Of a stretch of DNA of 64,000 nt, positions 38,661 to 51,797 are shown one piece after another (position 1 is the first letter of the stretch; each line of letters starts with the position of its first letter). The position numbers were made by a program, and so were the translations under genes. The notes under the pieces are model-generated. The model searched no databases. It was not told the DNA's origin and saw nothing but the letters and a program-made list of their open reading frames with translations. Source of the stretch: Rapana venosa (Eukaryota > Mollusca > Gastropoda > Neogastropoda > Muricidae); assembly GCA_028751875.1 (NCBI GenBank), contig CM054145.1:2522476-2586475 (forward strand). Reading direction: 5' to 3'.

Positions 38661-40490
38661 GCCACCCTGGTGGTGTCCCGCCCTGTCCTGACAGACCAGC
38701 ACCATGGCCGCTGCTTGCTCCGGGATGCTTTGGCAAGCTGACTCCACCATGTCTAGGCCGTCCCCTGTCTCCGCCACCCAGGACCATCTGGAATGAGATG
38801 GTCGCCATCGAAGGCCGACGAGCAAGCAGAATCCTACCAGAAAGTTCTGATAACGTACAGAATAAGCTCTGTGGCCATTCGGTGTTATGAGATCTACCCC
38901 CATGCAAAACCACGGAAAGCTGACTGGCATCCAACCGCTCAGTACTTCGGACGAGACACCAAGACATGCAGGCAGAGAAAGACACCCGTGTCCCTGCAAC
39001 TCCAATGCACCAAGAATGGAAGCCAACAAGAAGCAGATAAAGCGAAGCAGCTTCATCCAACATAGCCTGCATCCAGACACAGCAGCTGAACAGTCTGCCT
39101 GGCCCTTCTCTGTTCCAGGGACCCCAGCCACCTACTTTACACCATGGGAAGCAAAACCAGCAGGGACCTGAGACCCTCACCATTATCCAGGTATGGCTCC
39201 AAAAGAACTCAGTGGTGGACACGAAGTGCATGGTAAGAGTGTCCCAAACCTCAAGGCGTAAATGGAGCGAGCGTCAGACTTCACTGTCTCTAGGAGGCCA
39301 GCATATTGAGGGCGAGCGCCAGTCCCTCTCCCTCGCGATTTAACGTCCCTGACACTAAAGAGGCAGGTACCAATTACAGCGCTGGGTGAACTGAGGCCCT
39401 CAGTATCAGACCGCTGTAGGGTCCACCAGCCAGAAGGGCTAACTCTGGCTGGTCACTTGTGTGTTCAGTGTGCCTGTTGAGCTAAGAACGCATGGACACC
39501 GCTACTAAGCCTCCCTACTAACGACAGTAAAGCTCAGTGCGAGACCAGACTGAGTGATGTTGCCCACCCACAGTGGCAACCTACCACAATGTCCTCCAAT
39601 CGACAGTCCCCACTAACCCCAACCCAAAGGCTTTGAACAAACCACCACAGGCACAGAAGTTATGGGAAACAATCTGAGGTCACCAATGAAACCAGAGCAA
39701 CTAGGACACACCTCAAAAGAGGCTTTTTTAAAAAATGCATGATCAAGATATACAATGAGGATGAGGTAATGCTGCTGCTGTGGAAGAGCATATGCTTTGA
39801 GACAAAATGACAGGGTTTACTACCTAGACGCGTTCTATCATATATTCCCGCTCAACCTGCGAAATACAGACACCTGCAGTGGTTGGTCAGGTGATTTGGA
39901 GCAACACTTCAAACTCCCATCGTAAAGTGGATGAAGCTCGTCTGTGGGTCCCAGTCTCCCACGAGCCACAGCAACACTCACTCTGTAGTTCTCAGAAAAT
40001 CCCTATGATTCTTATGGGTTCGAACACGCGACCTACCAAGCTGATATCCAAGGCGTTAACCACAGCGCCATGGCGGCTGGTTGCTGTAAAGCTAAGTTAA
40101 CCGCCAAATTCAGCAGACCCGCAGAGGGTCATAAAGCCAACAACCAACCATTGTGACACCAGCACCCGTCAGCACAAGTTTACGTTTAAATAGCCTAAGA
40201 TGACTTGACAACATAGGGAGAGGGAAAGGCTCTTTGAGCACTCAAAGCAGCAATGGAAAGACACAGGTGTAGCATGGTAGTGTTCCTTAAAGATGCATGG
40301 AAGCCGCTGCTTCCTGGGAGAGAGAGTAGGGAGGAGAGGATAGAGAGAGAGAGGAGGGTAGGAAGAGGACGCAGAGAACGAGAACCATTGATCGGCTTAG
40401 GTCAGCAGCTAAGCATCTGTACATTCGGTTGTTCATAAGTTGCCCTGTCAGCAATGATGGAAATAGCAGTCTCAAGTTGATGCGAGAACA
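38661..40490. repeat. Segment copy 1 of a tandem duplication (partner 40960-42400)
   Basis: Landmarks in order: CACCAAGACATGCAGGCAG, CAACTCCAATGCACCAAGAA, CACCATGGGAAGCAAAACC, AACTCAGTGGTGG, GGCTTTTTTAAAAAATGCAT, AGAGGGAAAGGCTCTTTGAG and the GA-rich end near 40320. All recur in the same order in copy 2. It contains a SINE-E body scrap (39275-39400). No coding potential is convincing. Confidence 0.8.
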
Positions 40491-40960
40491 GCTAGTGCAG
40501 AGAAGGTGTCTATGAAGGAGACAGACAACAGCAGTGACAGAGGGGTCAAGGAAGACAGACAACAGTTAGGTGACATGAGGGTCTATGTAAGGAACCAGAC
40601 AACGCTAGGTACATGAGGGGTCATAAGGAGCCAGACAACAGCTAGGTGACATGAGGTCTAGGAAGGAGCACAGGAACAACAGTAGGTGAACTGAGGTCTA
40701 TGAGGAGCAACTAACAGCTAGGTGACATAGGGTCTATGAAGGAGCCAGACAACAGCTAGGTACATGAGGGTCTAGAAGAGACAGACAACACTAGTGACAA
40801 TGAGAGGCTCTACTGTAAGTGACCAGCACAACAGCCTAGGTGACATGAGGGTCATGGGCAGACAACAGCTAGTGTGATCAGGGTCTATGAAGCAGACAAC
40901 AGCTGGTCATAGGCGGGTCTATGAAGGAGCCAGCAACAGCTAGGTTGACACTCGGGGATT
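40491..40960. repeat. 40-bp minisatellite, second block
   Basis: The same unit as 37450-38660 but full of small gaps. It separates the two copies of the duplicated segment. Confidence 0.9.
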
Positions 40961-42400
40961 AGGAACAGCAAACTCAGCCACCTTGTCAGTACACTCCTAG
41001 CCAATATCAGACAAGTAGCACCAATAGAGCCTGTGCTTGCATCGGGAGGATGAAGCTGACTCCCCATGTACATAGGCAGCGACGCCCTGTCGACCAGGTG
41101 ACCTACTGTCTGATGAGAGAGACGTCCTCCTAAGGCGAGAGCAGCAGAACCTACAGAAAGTTGGATAGGTACAGAATCAAAAGCTCTAGTGGGCTCATTT
41201 CGGTGTTTCATGAGCCAACTACCCTCACACACATCATAGTAATCACGAAAAAAGTGACTGGGGCACCAAACCGCAGTATCCGCGAGACACCAAGGACTAT
41301 GAAACGGCAAGAAACCCGGTCTCCTTCAACGTCCAATGCACCTAAATGAGCAGCCACAAAGCCCGCAAAACAAAGCCGTTTCATCCACATAGCCTGACTC
41401 AGACATCACAGTGAAATCTGCCTATTCTGATTGCCGGGGACCCGCACTCTACTACACCTGGAAGCAAAACAAGGACTGGCCACCCATGCCAATTGGCTCC
41501 AACAGGAACTCAGTGGAAGCATGGTAAGGTCCCCTAAGGCGAGGAGGAGCAGACTCACCTCGGGGCCAGAAGTGAGGGGGGCAGGTCTTCCCGTGAACGC
41601 CTGACCCAAGAGGCAAGTAATCGCTTTGGTGACTGGAAGCAGTACAGCGCTGTAGGGTCACAGAAGGTGCCAGACTAGCTTGCGGGCTTGGTGTTCAGTG
41701 CGTTCTGAGCAAGATACAGACACGCTAAGCCCCAAACGAGAGATAAAAAGTGCAGCCAGGCAGATTTCAGACTATATTCACCCTGAGTGAGCAACCCCAC
41801 AATGTCACAACAGTCCCCACTGAACCTCCACCCCAAAGCTTGACACAAACTCAAAGCACATAGGATGGAAACAACTGATACATAACCAGTCACTAGGCCA
41901 CATGAGGCTTTTTTAAAAAAGCATGATGACTATAAATGATATAATGCAGCCTAGTAGCATACTTAACTACTGACATGACCTATATACCATAAATCCCTGC
42001 GCACGGCGAAGATACAGAATGAGTGTTGGTCAGGAATTAGCAACATAATAGTAAGTGGATGAAGTGCTTGGTAGTCTCATCAAGCACACCATCTGAGGAA
42101 ATCGCTTATCTAGGGGTTGAAACCGTAGCCTGTCGGTTGATAGCAGGGTAAAGCGCATGGCGGCTGGGCGAAAGCAGTAAGGCATGTAGACAGGACCCAT
42201 TAGGAGAATCCACTTGTGACAGGAACGCCACAAGTTCGATAATGCCTGATGTTGACACAGAGGGAGAGGGAAGGCTCTGGACTCAGAGAGCAAAGAACTG
42301 GACAGGTGTGTAAAGTGTAGCGCCCTGGGGAGAGGAGAGGAGATCCAACGAGAGCCATGCAGAGAGAGAGAGAGGGGAGAGAGAGGGGAGAATGATCCCT
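40961..42400. repeat. Segment copy 2 of the tandem duplication
   Basis: Matches copy 1 with many single-base differences: GAGACACCAAGGACTATGAA, CGTCCAATGCACCTAAATGA, CTACACCTGGAAGCAAAACA, GGAACTCAGTGGAAGCATGG, GAGGCTTTTTTAAAAAAGCA, AGAGGGAAGGCTCTGGAC. It is shorter than copy 1, mainly through scattered deletions. Confidence 0.8.
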
Positions 42401-42604
42401 TATGAGTAACATTAATTTCAATCACAACCTTTCCAGATTTACACATGCTATAACTTCAAGTTGGAGCAAACAAGAAATTAGACCAATGAATAAATACCCA
42501 AATCACAACCCTTCAAAATAAATAATAATATATCAAAATCAAATACATAATATGCAAAGACTATATAGGGCAAAACGGAAAAAAACAAACGAAGAGATAT
42601 TACA

Positions 42605-42640
42605 GACTCGAAGAGGAGAGGGGGGGGGGGGGGGGGGGGT

Positions 42641-42679
<39 letters not shown>

Positions 42680-42780
42680 GGGGAGGGGGGGGGGGGGGGG
42701 GGGGGGCGACAGGGGGTGGGGGGGGGGGGGGGGGGAGACCAGAGCGGGGAGAGAGAGAGAGAGAGAGAGAGAAAGGGAAG
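42605..42780. repeat. Long G-rich homopolymer tract followed by GA
   Basis: About 130 bp are almost pure G on the plus strand, broken by single T, A or C, then a GAGA run (42750-42775). It could form G-quadruplexes. The length is not reliable in an assembly. Confidence 0.93.
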
Positions 42781-42784
42781 ATGA

Positions 42785-44600
42785 AGTAAATTAACAGAAT
42801 AACTTGATTCACTGACTGCATGCAGGAAAACTTACCCACTAGTACATGTAACTACAATACACAGAAACAATAGCTATACATACTACATATATACATACAT
42901 ACATACAAATATTACATAAAACACACCAGAATGATATTAACCTAAATTACACAATAATAATAAATATATCATGATTTCAAAGCCTGAGTCTTGGAAGGAA
43001 CCAACACAAAGCTATCACATAAAAATCATAGATTATGCAGTACTATTAACATTGATCTGAACACAAAAAAGGCTATGACTATGCTTCCCTCATGGATCTT
43101 AAGCTTAGTCTTTTAGTAGACCATGTGACCGCTGACAAAATGAAGCTTGACTGACAGTCTTATGTTGACCCTGGGGTAAGTGCCTTTGAACACTCTCCAA
43201 CCTACTGTCCTTCCCATTGGCTGAAGCACGGGTGTGCTTGGCAAGCATCTCCACGCTTAACTTCCCCTTCCAAACGCAGTGCTTGCTGTTTGGAGGTCAT
43301 CTGAACCACCGTCAAATTTCAAAATAAACGGATCGCAAACATCATGTAACATACAACCAAGACACCATAACACACAACCATTCAAAAAGGGAAAACAAAG
43401 TAATACAAAACCAAAGATTATCACTTGAACCCATTCAGGAGGATGTGTCAAAAGGTCCATGGGCAGTTACCTATGGCTAAATTTTCAGTGTGACCCACAG
43501 TACCTGTTGTACAATACAATGCCTGTAATGTCTATTCTCTGATGTATGTAACCTATACTCTTCTCTGTCCCCCTCATTTCTTACCAGATTCGTCATAAAT
43601 CATATGATCATTTTTCTTTAATTTAATGTCATTTGAAATATATTTTATTACATTATGCTCGTCCTCCCCTCAACAAAATTTACATATTAAAAAATTTGTA
43701 TCTCTTATTAATTTTTCCATTATAGGATCATATCGTTAATACCACTTAATTTTTAAAACTTGCATTGAGAATTTTCCCTTTTTTTAAGGGACTATCGGGA
43801 AAGGCCGTGAAAAAAAATATGGCTATGCTTATATCTGTTACCATTGAAAACATTTAAAAAGATCATGTCATTCATCTCACACACACAAACACACCAGTTC
43901 AGTTAGGCCATCAGTGCCTGACCCACAAGCCACCTTGGCTAGCATACAATAGAATGGCTGTAGCTATGTTCCACCCATCCCCTTCCTACTCTCTCTGTGG
44001 CACACACACACTTACCCTTCACCCTTAACATAATACATATTCATGCCCACACATGCCAACACACACAGTTTCCGTTCAGCCCACTCACCCTCGACCCCCC
44101 CACCTTTCCATGCCTTTTCTGATATTGAATTTGTTGCTAATGGTATGTTATTGTGTCTCATGGGATGTGATATTACATTTCATTGTCTGTATTTGCTTGC
44201 TGAATAGTAGGTGTGAAATATATATTATCTAAAAGCGCTACTAAAGACACATATAAGCACACCTTGGGCGTGGGTGGAGAGGAGAGGAGGGATGTCATTG
44301 CAGGCAATATTGTCAGTAATGACGCAATGAATGCCATATTTTGGTCTCTCTCATCTTTTTTCTTATCTCTCTCGCTCATCTCACATACAGCCTATCCAAC
44401 ACCAAACACACAACACACGAATAGCACACAACATGCGCGTGCACATGCGCCATGCACACAACACAAAAAAACACAGTTAATAGCAGTCAGAACCTTTCAG
44501 TTGTTCAAATAATCACGAGAAAATGGAGTAGTCCATAGGTTACCAGACTTGCCAAACCTTCAAGATTTCATTGTCCATATTTCATGACAGTAGTCAGGGT
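42785..44600. other. Unique AT-rich sequence, no gene seen
   Basis: A short TACA repeat near 42880-42905 and CA-rich stretches near 43885 and 44400. No frames with recognisable proteins. Confidence 0.4.
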
Positions 44601-44609
44601 AAAGGTGAT

Positions 44610-44675
44610 CCCACAACCATGTGGCGTAGGAGAGGAGGCGTCAAGACCTCACTTCTCAAGGGCCAGCATATTGAA
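44610..44675 (-). mobile_element. SINE-E body fragment
   Basis: GGAGGCGTCAAGACCTCACT, TCTCAAGGGCCAGCATATTG matches 26222-26262. The promoter head is absent and the copy runs into a G-run. Confidence 0.6.
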
Positions 44676-44679
44676 GGGG

Positions 44680-47600
44680 GGGGGGGAGAAGAAGAGAGGT
44701 GATGGTGGGAAAGCACAGGATTAATACCCCCCCAAAAAAAACACACAACAAACCACCCAAAACAAAACAAACCTCCCCCCAAAAACAACAACACCCCAAA
44801 CAAAACCCACAACAAATATCAGTTTGTGTGTGTGTGTTGTGGGGTGTGTGTGTTCAAGACAAAGAGAGAGAGAGACGAGAGAGAGTGGTGTGTGTATGAG
44901 AGAGATGAGTGATGTGTGGTTGGTGTTCAGAGAAAAGAAAAAGATAGAGGCAGAGACGAGAGAGAGAGAGGAAGAGAGAGGGAAGAGAGAGAGAAGAGCA
45001 TCTTGATGAAAATAATTGTACCCGTCCCCCCCTGCAATAGTCCAGGACATCACTTTTACATTCAACATGCTACTGACACACACACACCAGGCCACAAAAG
45101 AAAGGACCCAGTCCACTCTGACCAGCCTACACTTGAAGTACAGCACTCCCAACACCATCAAAGCCCCACCCCATTCCCTTCAATTCCCCATTTGTAGGGC
45201 TGTTGTTTATGACACTGTGTGCCTGTGTGTGCCTCCATTTCAACAAGAAAGTCACTTGCTTTCCTTAAGTTTTTTAGACTAGTATGCAGACTATCCACAT
45301 CGTGGATTGATGGAAAGTTTGAACCTGCCCCATTGTGTGTGTTTTTGTCACTCGATAAGTATATCTTATATACTAGATTGTCAAGACTATTATGTATGGG
45401 TAATGGTCATGAAAATAAGTAGTATCTTTTTTGTAAAGTTTATACATTGTGTATGTCTTTACTGTAATGGTCCTATTGAGTGTAATTTTATGTTTACTAT
45501 CAATATGCTTGATAAAATTTGTCTACCATAATATTAGTGGCATGTGATTTGACCTCACTGCTTGATTAGCACTCCTACATGCCTTTAATAAAATTCCATA
45601 TGTCTTTTCCATAATGTTTTTTTGTTTTGTTTTTCTTTTTACTTGTAATCCCTACATTGCTGGGTCATGTTTGCATCACCCTGCATTAGTGATAACCTGT
45701 GAGCCCTTTTGTGTGTGAATATTATATTTATACATTATATTTATGACATTATCTGTAACTTTTCATAACATTGAAATGTAGTTTTTCGTTCTTTTGATGA
45801 TATTTATCAGATCTATGTCAGTCAGTAACTGTAATTGCTATGGGAAGATTGCAGTGTTTTTGACTGTCTTGGTTGCTTGACCCAGACCATATTGCCTGTA
45901 ACTCCAGGAACGTTTTGGTTATTCATGCTGCTATCATGTTTCGACTTGTCTATCATATGCCTTGGAGTGGGGGGGGGTGTGGGGGGGAACAATCCACGAA
46001 ACTTTTTGCTTTAAATGATATATGTAAATTGTTAATAACCTTAACATCCCACACCATCTGTGTACACCCCTCTCTAAATGGTACTAGTGGTGAATTGATG
46101 GGTACACTAGTCTGAAGATCACTCTAGTCAAGGAACCTTTCCTTGTACTGAGCATTTATGCTTGCTAAGCTGTGGTGGCCCATGAATCATTGCCTATGAT
46201 ATTTCAAACTGACTGTACATCAGTAAGTTGTTTTGTTGTTTTGTGGTTTGTTTATATGTGTTGTGCATTGGGTGTGTTTTATTATGTGCATGTCTGTAAC
46301 TATGTTGTGTGTGTGTGCATGATCAGTGTGTGTGTGTTTGAGAATAAAAACATGACATGCAGATGACAGATGATACTATTTATTGGAATGTATCCCTACA
46401 TTTGAAATGATAGGTATATTGTGTTGGAGGGATGAGGGGTGGTGTGTTTGTTCCTGTTTCTTTGATACTGAATAATACTATAAGTCAGGTACTAATTTGA
46501 CAGCAAACATAGAAGAGATGTTTTTGACATGTGTGATTTGGGGAAGAACCCAGACCTTATTGTCTGTTAAGATTTAGAGACTGTTTGATGTGGGAACTGT
46601 ACGTTTGTCAATAAATCTTGCCTGTACAAAACAAGTAATGCTGTTTTGTTAGGTTTTAGAAAGAATTGCCTGTAGGTAAGTTGTAAAATCTCACTAATTT
46701 GGTGTAGTATTAAATGCTTGAGTGTTATCAGGTGCGTATGTAGTAATTTGATGTTAGCTCACTTCATGAGATATACCCTTTTAACTCCTAGCTCAGCATG
46801 GCTGATTGGATGTCCACCCTTCCGTACCCCTTGTAAGAACTTTTAGCTCCACTTGTATACGCTAATTTTAAATTACTTCCCATGATTGATAGCCCTTGAT
46901 TTGTACACCGTTCATGAATATGGTTTGCCTTGAAACAATGGTAATGTACGTTGGATTTAGTGTAGCTATAGTGTGTTTGTTTGACCTTTACGATTATTTT
47001 CATTAGTATTCGAAAGTGACTGTTGCAGAGTGTATGTTAATTGTTGTTACTATTATGGCATGCACTAGAAGAAGACTGTAGTCCTATGACAGTGTGTTGT
47101 GTATGCTGTCCGCTTATCAGATATGAGATGTATATAGTGCCCAATTTGACCGACAGCCAGTGGTTTCAAACAAGATCTATCTTGTCAGTTACCCAAGGAC
47201 GTACCGCAAGTCCTGTTTTGTTTAGGGTATTTGTTAGAATTGCCATGTCATAGACATGTTTTGTACAATTATACTACATTATTGTTTATTTGATTTTTTA
47301 AGCTTTTGTACCATCTGCCTTTGTGTTATTTCAACGCCTTCATGATGATAATGGCCTAATAAGCAACTATCTGAATCTTCTCCTCTCTCGGGCATGTGCA
47401 AGGTTCATTCCTACAACCTTATATCATTAAGTAACTCATTTCAGACATTTATCTAATACATTTGTTGCTGTTAAATCATTAAGGCTTTGTAATTACAACA
47501 ACATACTGATACACCTCCAGGTCGATCCATCACACCCTACCACTTCCTCTCTGACCGCCAGGTGAAGGACTAGCACCGGTAATGGTTAGGAGGTGTTGAG

Positions 47601-48550
47601 TTTTTAATAGACTGACAGCAGATTCTGTTACCTTCACCAATCCCCAATTTTATTATTGATATATTTCTTAGTTCACTTGCACTGGACAGACTCGTGGATA
47701 GCGCTGAACAACACTGACATGCTGCTCTCTGACATGCGGCGCTGGCATGAAGCATGCATCACGAGTTTGTAAAGTATGCCTCCCTCAAGTGCCGTCTCTC
47801 ATCTCTACTGGCATTTGTCCCCACGCAGCCAGATGAGAAACGAATTGGGAACTCCTAGCTATCAGAATACTGCCAAGATGTAAGCTGCAGATCCAGGTGT
47901 GTATTGTGGCAAGTTTGAATCATTTGTTTTTTGACACCGCTAAGTGGTTTCACAGTAACTTAATGTAGATTTGGGGGGGGGGTGCAGACAGATACTAATA
48001 ACGACTTTGGACAAGGATTTTTAACCATCTGCACTATGGGTAGCAGCATGGGTTGGAACTATGAACTGTTTTGTTGCTAGCCATTATCATTGAGATTGCC
48101 TGGTGGTGGAAGAGAGAATGATAGTAATCTTTTCCAACCATACAGAATTCTCTTTTTGTTTTTAAGTATTTTTCATGACACAAATGGTGTGTTGTTTTAT
48201 ATTACTGGTTTTGGGGCTGGCTTGGTCGGGAAATAATTTGGACAGTAATACCAGTTTATCAACATGTCCTAATCATTTGTCCGATTCTTATAGCTTTTGT
48301 AATTTGACACCAGCACTCGATAGTCTTTCTATTTGATGGTGTTGCAGTTTTATGAAGGAATGTTAATAATAAAATCAATACATGAAGTTTCATACAGAGC
48401 TAATTGCAAAAAACAATCAAAGGTTCACATCCTAACCTCCCATGCAGCGTGACAATTCAAAGATTTTTTCAATCAAAATAAACACAGAGCGATGCCATTA
48501 ATAGTTTTGTACAATAAATGTACACTCCGGCACGGTGCTCATAAAACACA
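44680..48550. other. Large unique stretch, possibly untranslated transcript
   Basis: Low-complexity TG and GA at 44822-45000, then about 3.5 kb of T-rich unique sequence. Plus-strand AATAAA signals occur near 46344 and 46610. It has the look of a long 3' UTR or intron, but no coding exon was identified. Confidence 0.35.
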
Positions 48551-48559
48551 TACATATAC

Positions 48560-49060
48560 AAGTGTTTACGACTCGCAGTGGGAGGGGGGGGTTGGTGTTG
48601 AGGATGCAGAATGAGATGAAAAGAGGGGAAATTTAGTATTGAATAAATGTGTCTGGTGGATTTAAGCACATAAGTAGGTTTTTGGCGAGACGAAAGGGAG
48701 ATCATTTAGATGTACCAACAACGACGCCACAGTGACGGTGAACTGGTTCTTGAGCACAAGGTATGGCAGATAGGAAGGACGAGACGTTTAAATGGACTTT
48801 CTAAGTAGGACGGCGTTGTGAGACATTCGACACAGACAATCTATTATTTCTCTTCTTGTGCTACAGTGCAACCATGGGTAAGATTGCAAGAGATGGATAT
48901 TGTCGACTTCTAGACAACTCAGAGGTTGTGCTGTACCTATGTTGATAGAGGGTGGATAGATGATGCTGCAGACAGCAAGAGTGCAATAGACCAACTGTAG
49001 TGAGACATTGTCGACTTAGGGATAGTGCGACAGATGACAGGTGACTGAACTGGGAACATT
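48560..49060 (-). mobile_element. Jockey-type LINE C-terminus, heavily decayed
   Basis: GAGGGTGGATAGATGATGCTG, GCAAGAGTGCAATAGACCA and GATGAAAAGAGGGGAAATTTAG follow the order of 55110-55620 and 62540-63010 with many small gaps. Confidence 0.55.
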
Positions 49061-49371
49061 TCCTGGCTGAGCTAAAGGGGAGAAAGGACACATTCGAGGA
49101 ATTCCACTTGACCCAATCTTAGACTGTAATAATTTACACAAATTACAATCCCAGAGCTAGAAAAGCACTTGAAATGTTTACAGAAGAACTGGCTCTATCT
49201 GATATATGGAGAGAGTGTAATCCAGAGCATAGGAGATATACATGGCGAAAAGCAACACCACTGAAGCAAGGTCGCCTTGACTTCTTTCTATTGTCGGAAT
49301 ACCTTATTTGGTATTTTGAAAACACAGATATACTCCCCGGATATCGTTCTGACCACTCACTGATAGTAAGT

Positions 49372-49606
49372 ATGTCTAATTTCGAGCCAGAAGGCCATAG
49401 AAACGAGCTATCACGTTCTGTAGCATAACAAGTGTTTTGACACCTTGACAGACGCTAGTCTGTCGCCAGATACTTCCACAGAGCTGGTACCCTTAACCTG
49501 GTGGAGTGAGGAAAAATAGGAGTAAAGTGTCTTCAAGGCACAACACGAGTCGAGCGGATCGAAACGCATCTGGATCGAGTCGACGCCTAAACATCGACAC
49601 GTGCCA
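49372..49606 (-). mobile_element. SINE-B copy in the L1-like ORF2, gap-rich
   Basis: Same family as 16738-17013 but missing many single bases (ACACTTGTACACCTGG has become CCTTAACCTGG, for example). It lies between SDHSLIVS and the rest of the LINE. Confidence 0.75.
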
Positions 49607-51548
49607 TCATGATAAGTTCTCTAAATTTGAGAAAAGAAAAAATAAGAAAGTTTTTGAAGTTCAACTCTTCTCTTCTTAGAGATAGACATTATGTAGAGAA
49701 ATAACAGAGAAATTCATATGGATCAAAGAGTATGCAACAAAAAATATGACAAATCATAATAGACGAATTCCAAGCAAGTACAGCTATCAGTTCAGATAAA
49801 ATCTTCTAGAATTCTGCTGATGAAAATAGACTAAAACAATAGGATATGCAATAATGAAGAAGAAGAAAACAAGAGAAAATGAAAATAAATGAATGAACGA
49901 CACTGAACAACTAGAAAAGCTAGAACATAAAAGAGACAATGAAATCACACAACTTAGAGAAAAAATAAAGAATTGGAAGAAATACGTAAAAAGAGAATGG
50001 AGGGGGTGTTGTTGAGATGCAAAGCACGATGGATTGCTGATGGTGAAAAAATATCCAAATATTTTTGTAATCTAGAAAAAAGAAATTTCATCAGTAAACG
50101 CATGTCAAAGCTATTAACAGAAATGATACAGTTATTGAAAGCCAGAAAGATATTGAAAAAGAAGTTACAGCATTTTATGAGAGTCTCTATGGAAAGAGAA
50201 ACATTGAACCATGTGAGACTGAACAGGTGATTAAAAACCTACCCCAAATACAAGAAGAAGAACAACAGCAGTTAGGTGGTAAAATAACTATTGAAGAAGC
50301 AGGATGTGCGCTAAGAAATATGAAAAATGGAAAAAGCCCAGGAACAGACAGCTTCACGGTAGAATTTTTCAAGTTGTTTTTTTTGTAAATGAAATAGGCC
50401 ATTCCATAGTAAGAGCACTTAATGAAAGTTACCAGGATGGTGAACTATCGGCTACACAGAAGGAAGGTCTAATTATCTGTCTCCCAAAAGGGGACAAACC
50501 TAGAGAATGCAATAAAAACTGGCGTCCAATAACCCTTCTTAATGTAGTTTATAAAATAGGTTCTGTATGTATTGCAAACCGGATTAAAAGAATTCTGCCT
50601 AAACTTATCAGCGAAGACCAGTCAGGTTTTATGCCAAATACATACATTGGTAATAATATTAGATTAATATGACCTGATTAACTACCAGAATAAAAAAAAA
50701 ATCAGCCTGGCTTATTACTTACTAACTTAGTGTCAACTTTGAAAAAGCATCTGACTCCTTAATTAAGCTGGGATTTGATGTTCAAAGTCATGAAGGCATA
50801 TGGTTTTGGAAACAGTGTCTATCAATGGGTCAAAACATTCTATACAAATATAAAATCAACAGTCCTCGTAAATGGTAACAGTTCAAAATGGTTTAGAGTT
50901 GAAGAGGGTGCAGGCAGGGTGACCCAATATCGCCCTACTTATTTATTCTTAGTGCCGAGATTTTGGCTATGATGATTAAAGAAATTAAAGGAATACACAT
51001 CGGAGAGACAGAACATAAAATTTCCCAATATGCAGATGACACTCAATTGTTAAACATAGGAGATAAAATATCACTTGAACATTCTATACATATCCTAGAG
51101 AAGTTTGGAAAAATCTCAGGTCTTACCATGAAGAGTGACAAAAGTCAAGTTATATGGCTTGGTAATAAAAAAGAATCAAGTAGTGTGTTCTGTCCCTACC
51201 TAAAAATGACGTGGAATCCCCCCAAATTCAAGATTATAAGAATCTGGTTTATGCCAAATCTAAAGGACTGTGAAAATATTAACTATAATGATTAATTTTC
51301 TGAAATTAAAATGCTATTTAAAGTTTGGTTACAAAGAGTTATTACTCCACTTGGCAGAATTGCCATTTTAAGTCTTTTATCTATCTTGTCAAAACTTATT
51401 CACCTGTGGATGTTATTACCAGATCCACCTGACCATTTCAAAAAAAGTCTACAAAAGCTATGTTTCCAGTTTGTTTGGAACAATAAACAATATAGAACAC
51501 GTAGAAAGATGGCTATTAAACCCATTTCTCAAGAAGGGATGAGCATAT

Positions 51549-51797
51549 CTTCGGTTGAGACTATAAACCGAGGCCCCGTGTGCGAACGCATGCAGAACAT
51601 CTTGCGCACATGTTAAACCCTGTTCCGCTGTTCGAAAGAGTAGGCCATTGTGTGCCGGTGGGAACAGATGACAAAATTTTTAAAACGCATACACATGCAT
51701 AATGTTTTTATTTTTAAGCGCTTTGATTTGTTGCTTTACAAGATTCAGCGCTATATAAATTCCATACATCATTATTATTTATTATTATTATTATTAC
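51549..51797 (+). mobile_element. SINE-A, 5'-truncated, in the L1-like ORF2
   Basis: Begins TTCGGTTGAGACTATAAACC, GAGGCCCCGTGTGCGAACGC, ends in the shared tail and ATT repeats. It closely resembles 16184-16438. Confidence 0.85.

Noticed and set aside
38593..39231. A 212-codon minus-strand frame beside the 40-bp array
   Set aside because: The sister copy at 40960-42400 does not keep the frame and no protein family is recognisable; partly minisatellite.
42552..42839. Poly-Gly and poly-Pro frames
   Set aside because: Translation of the G-run.
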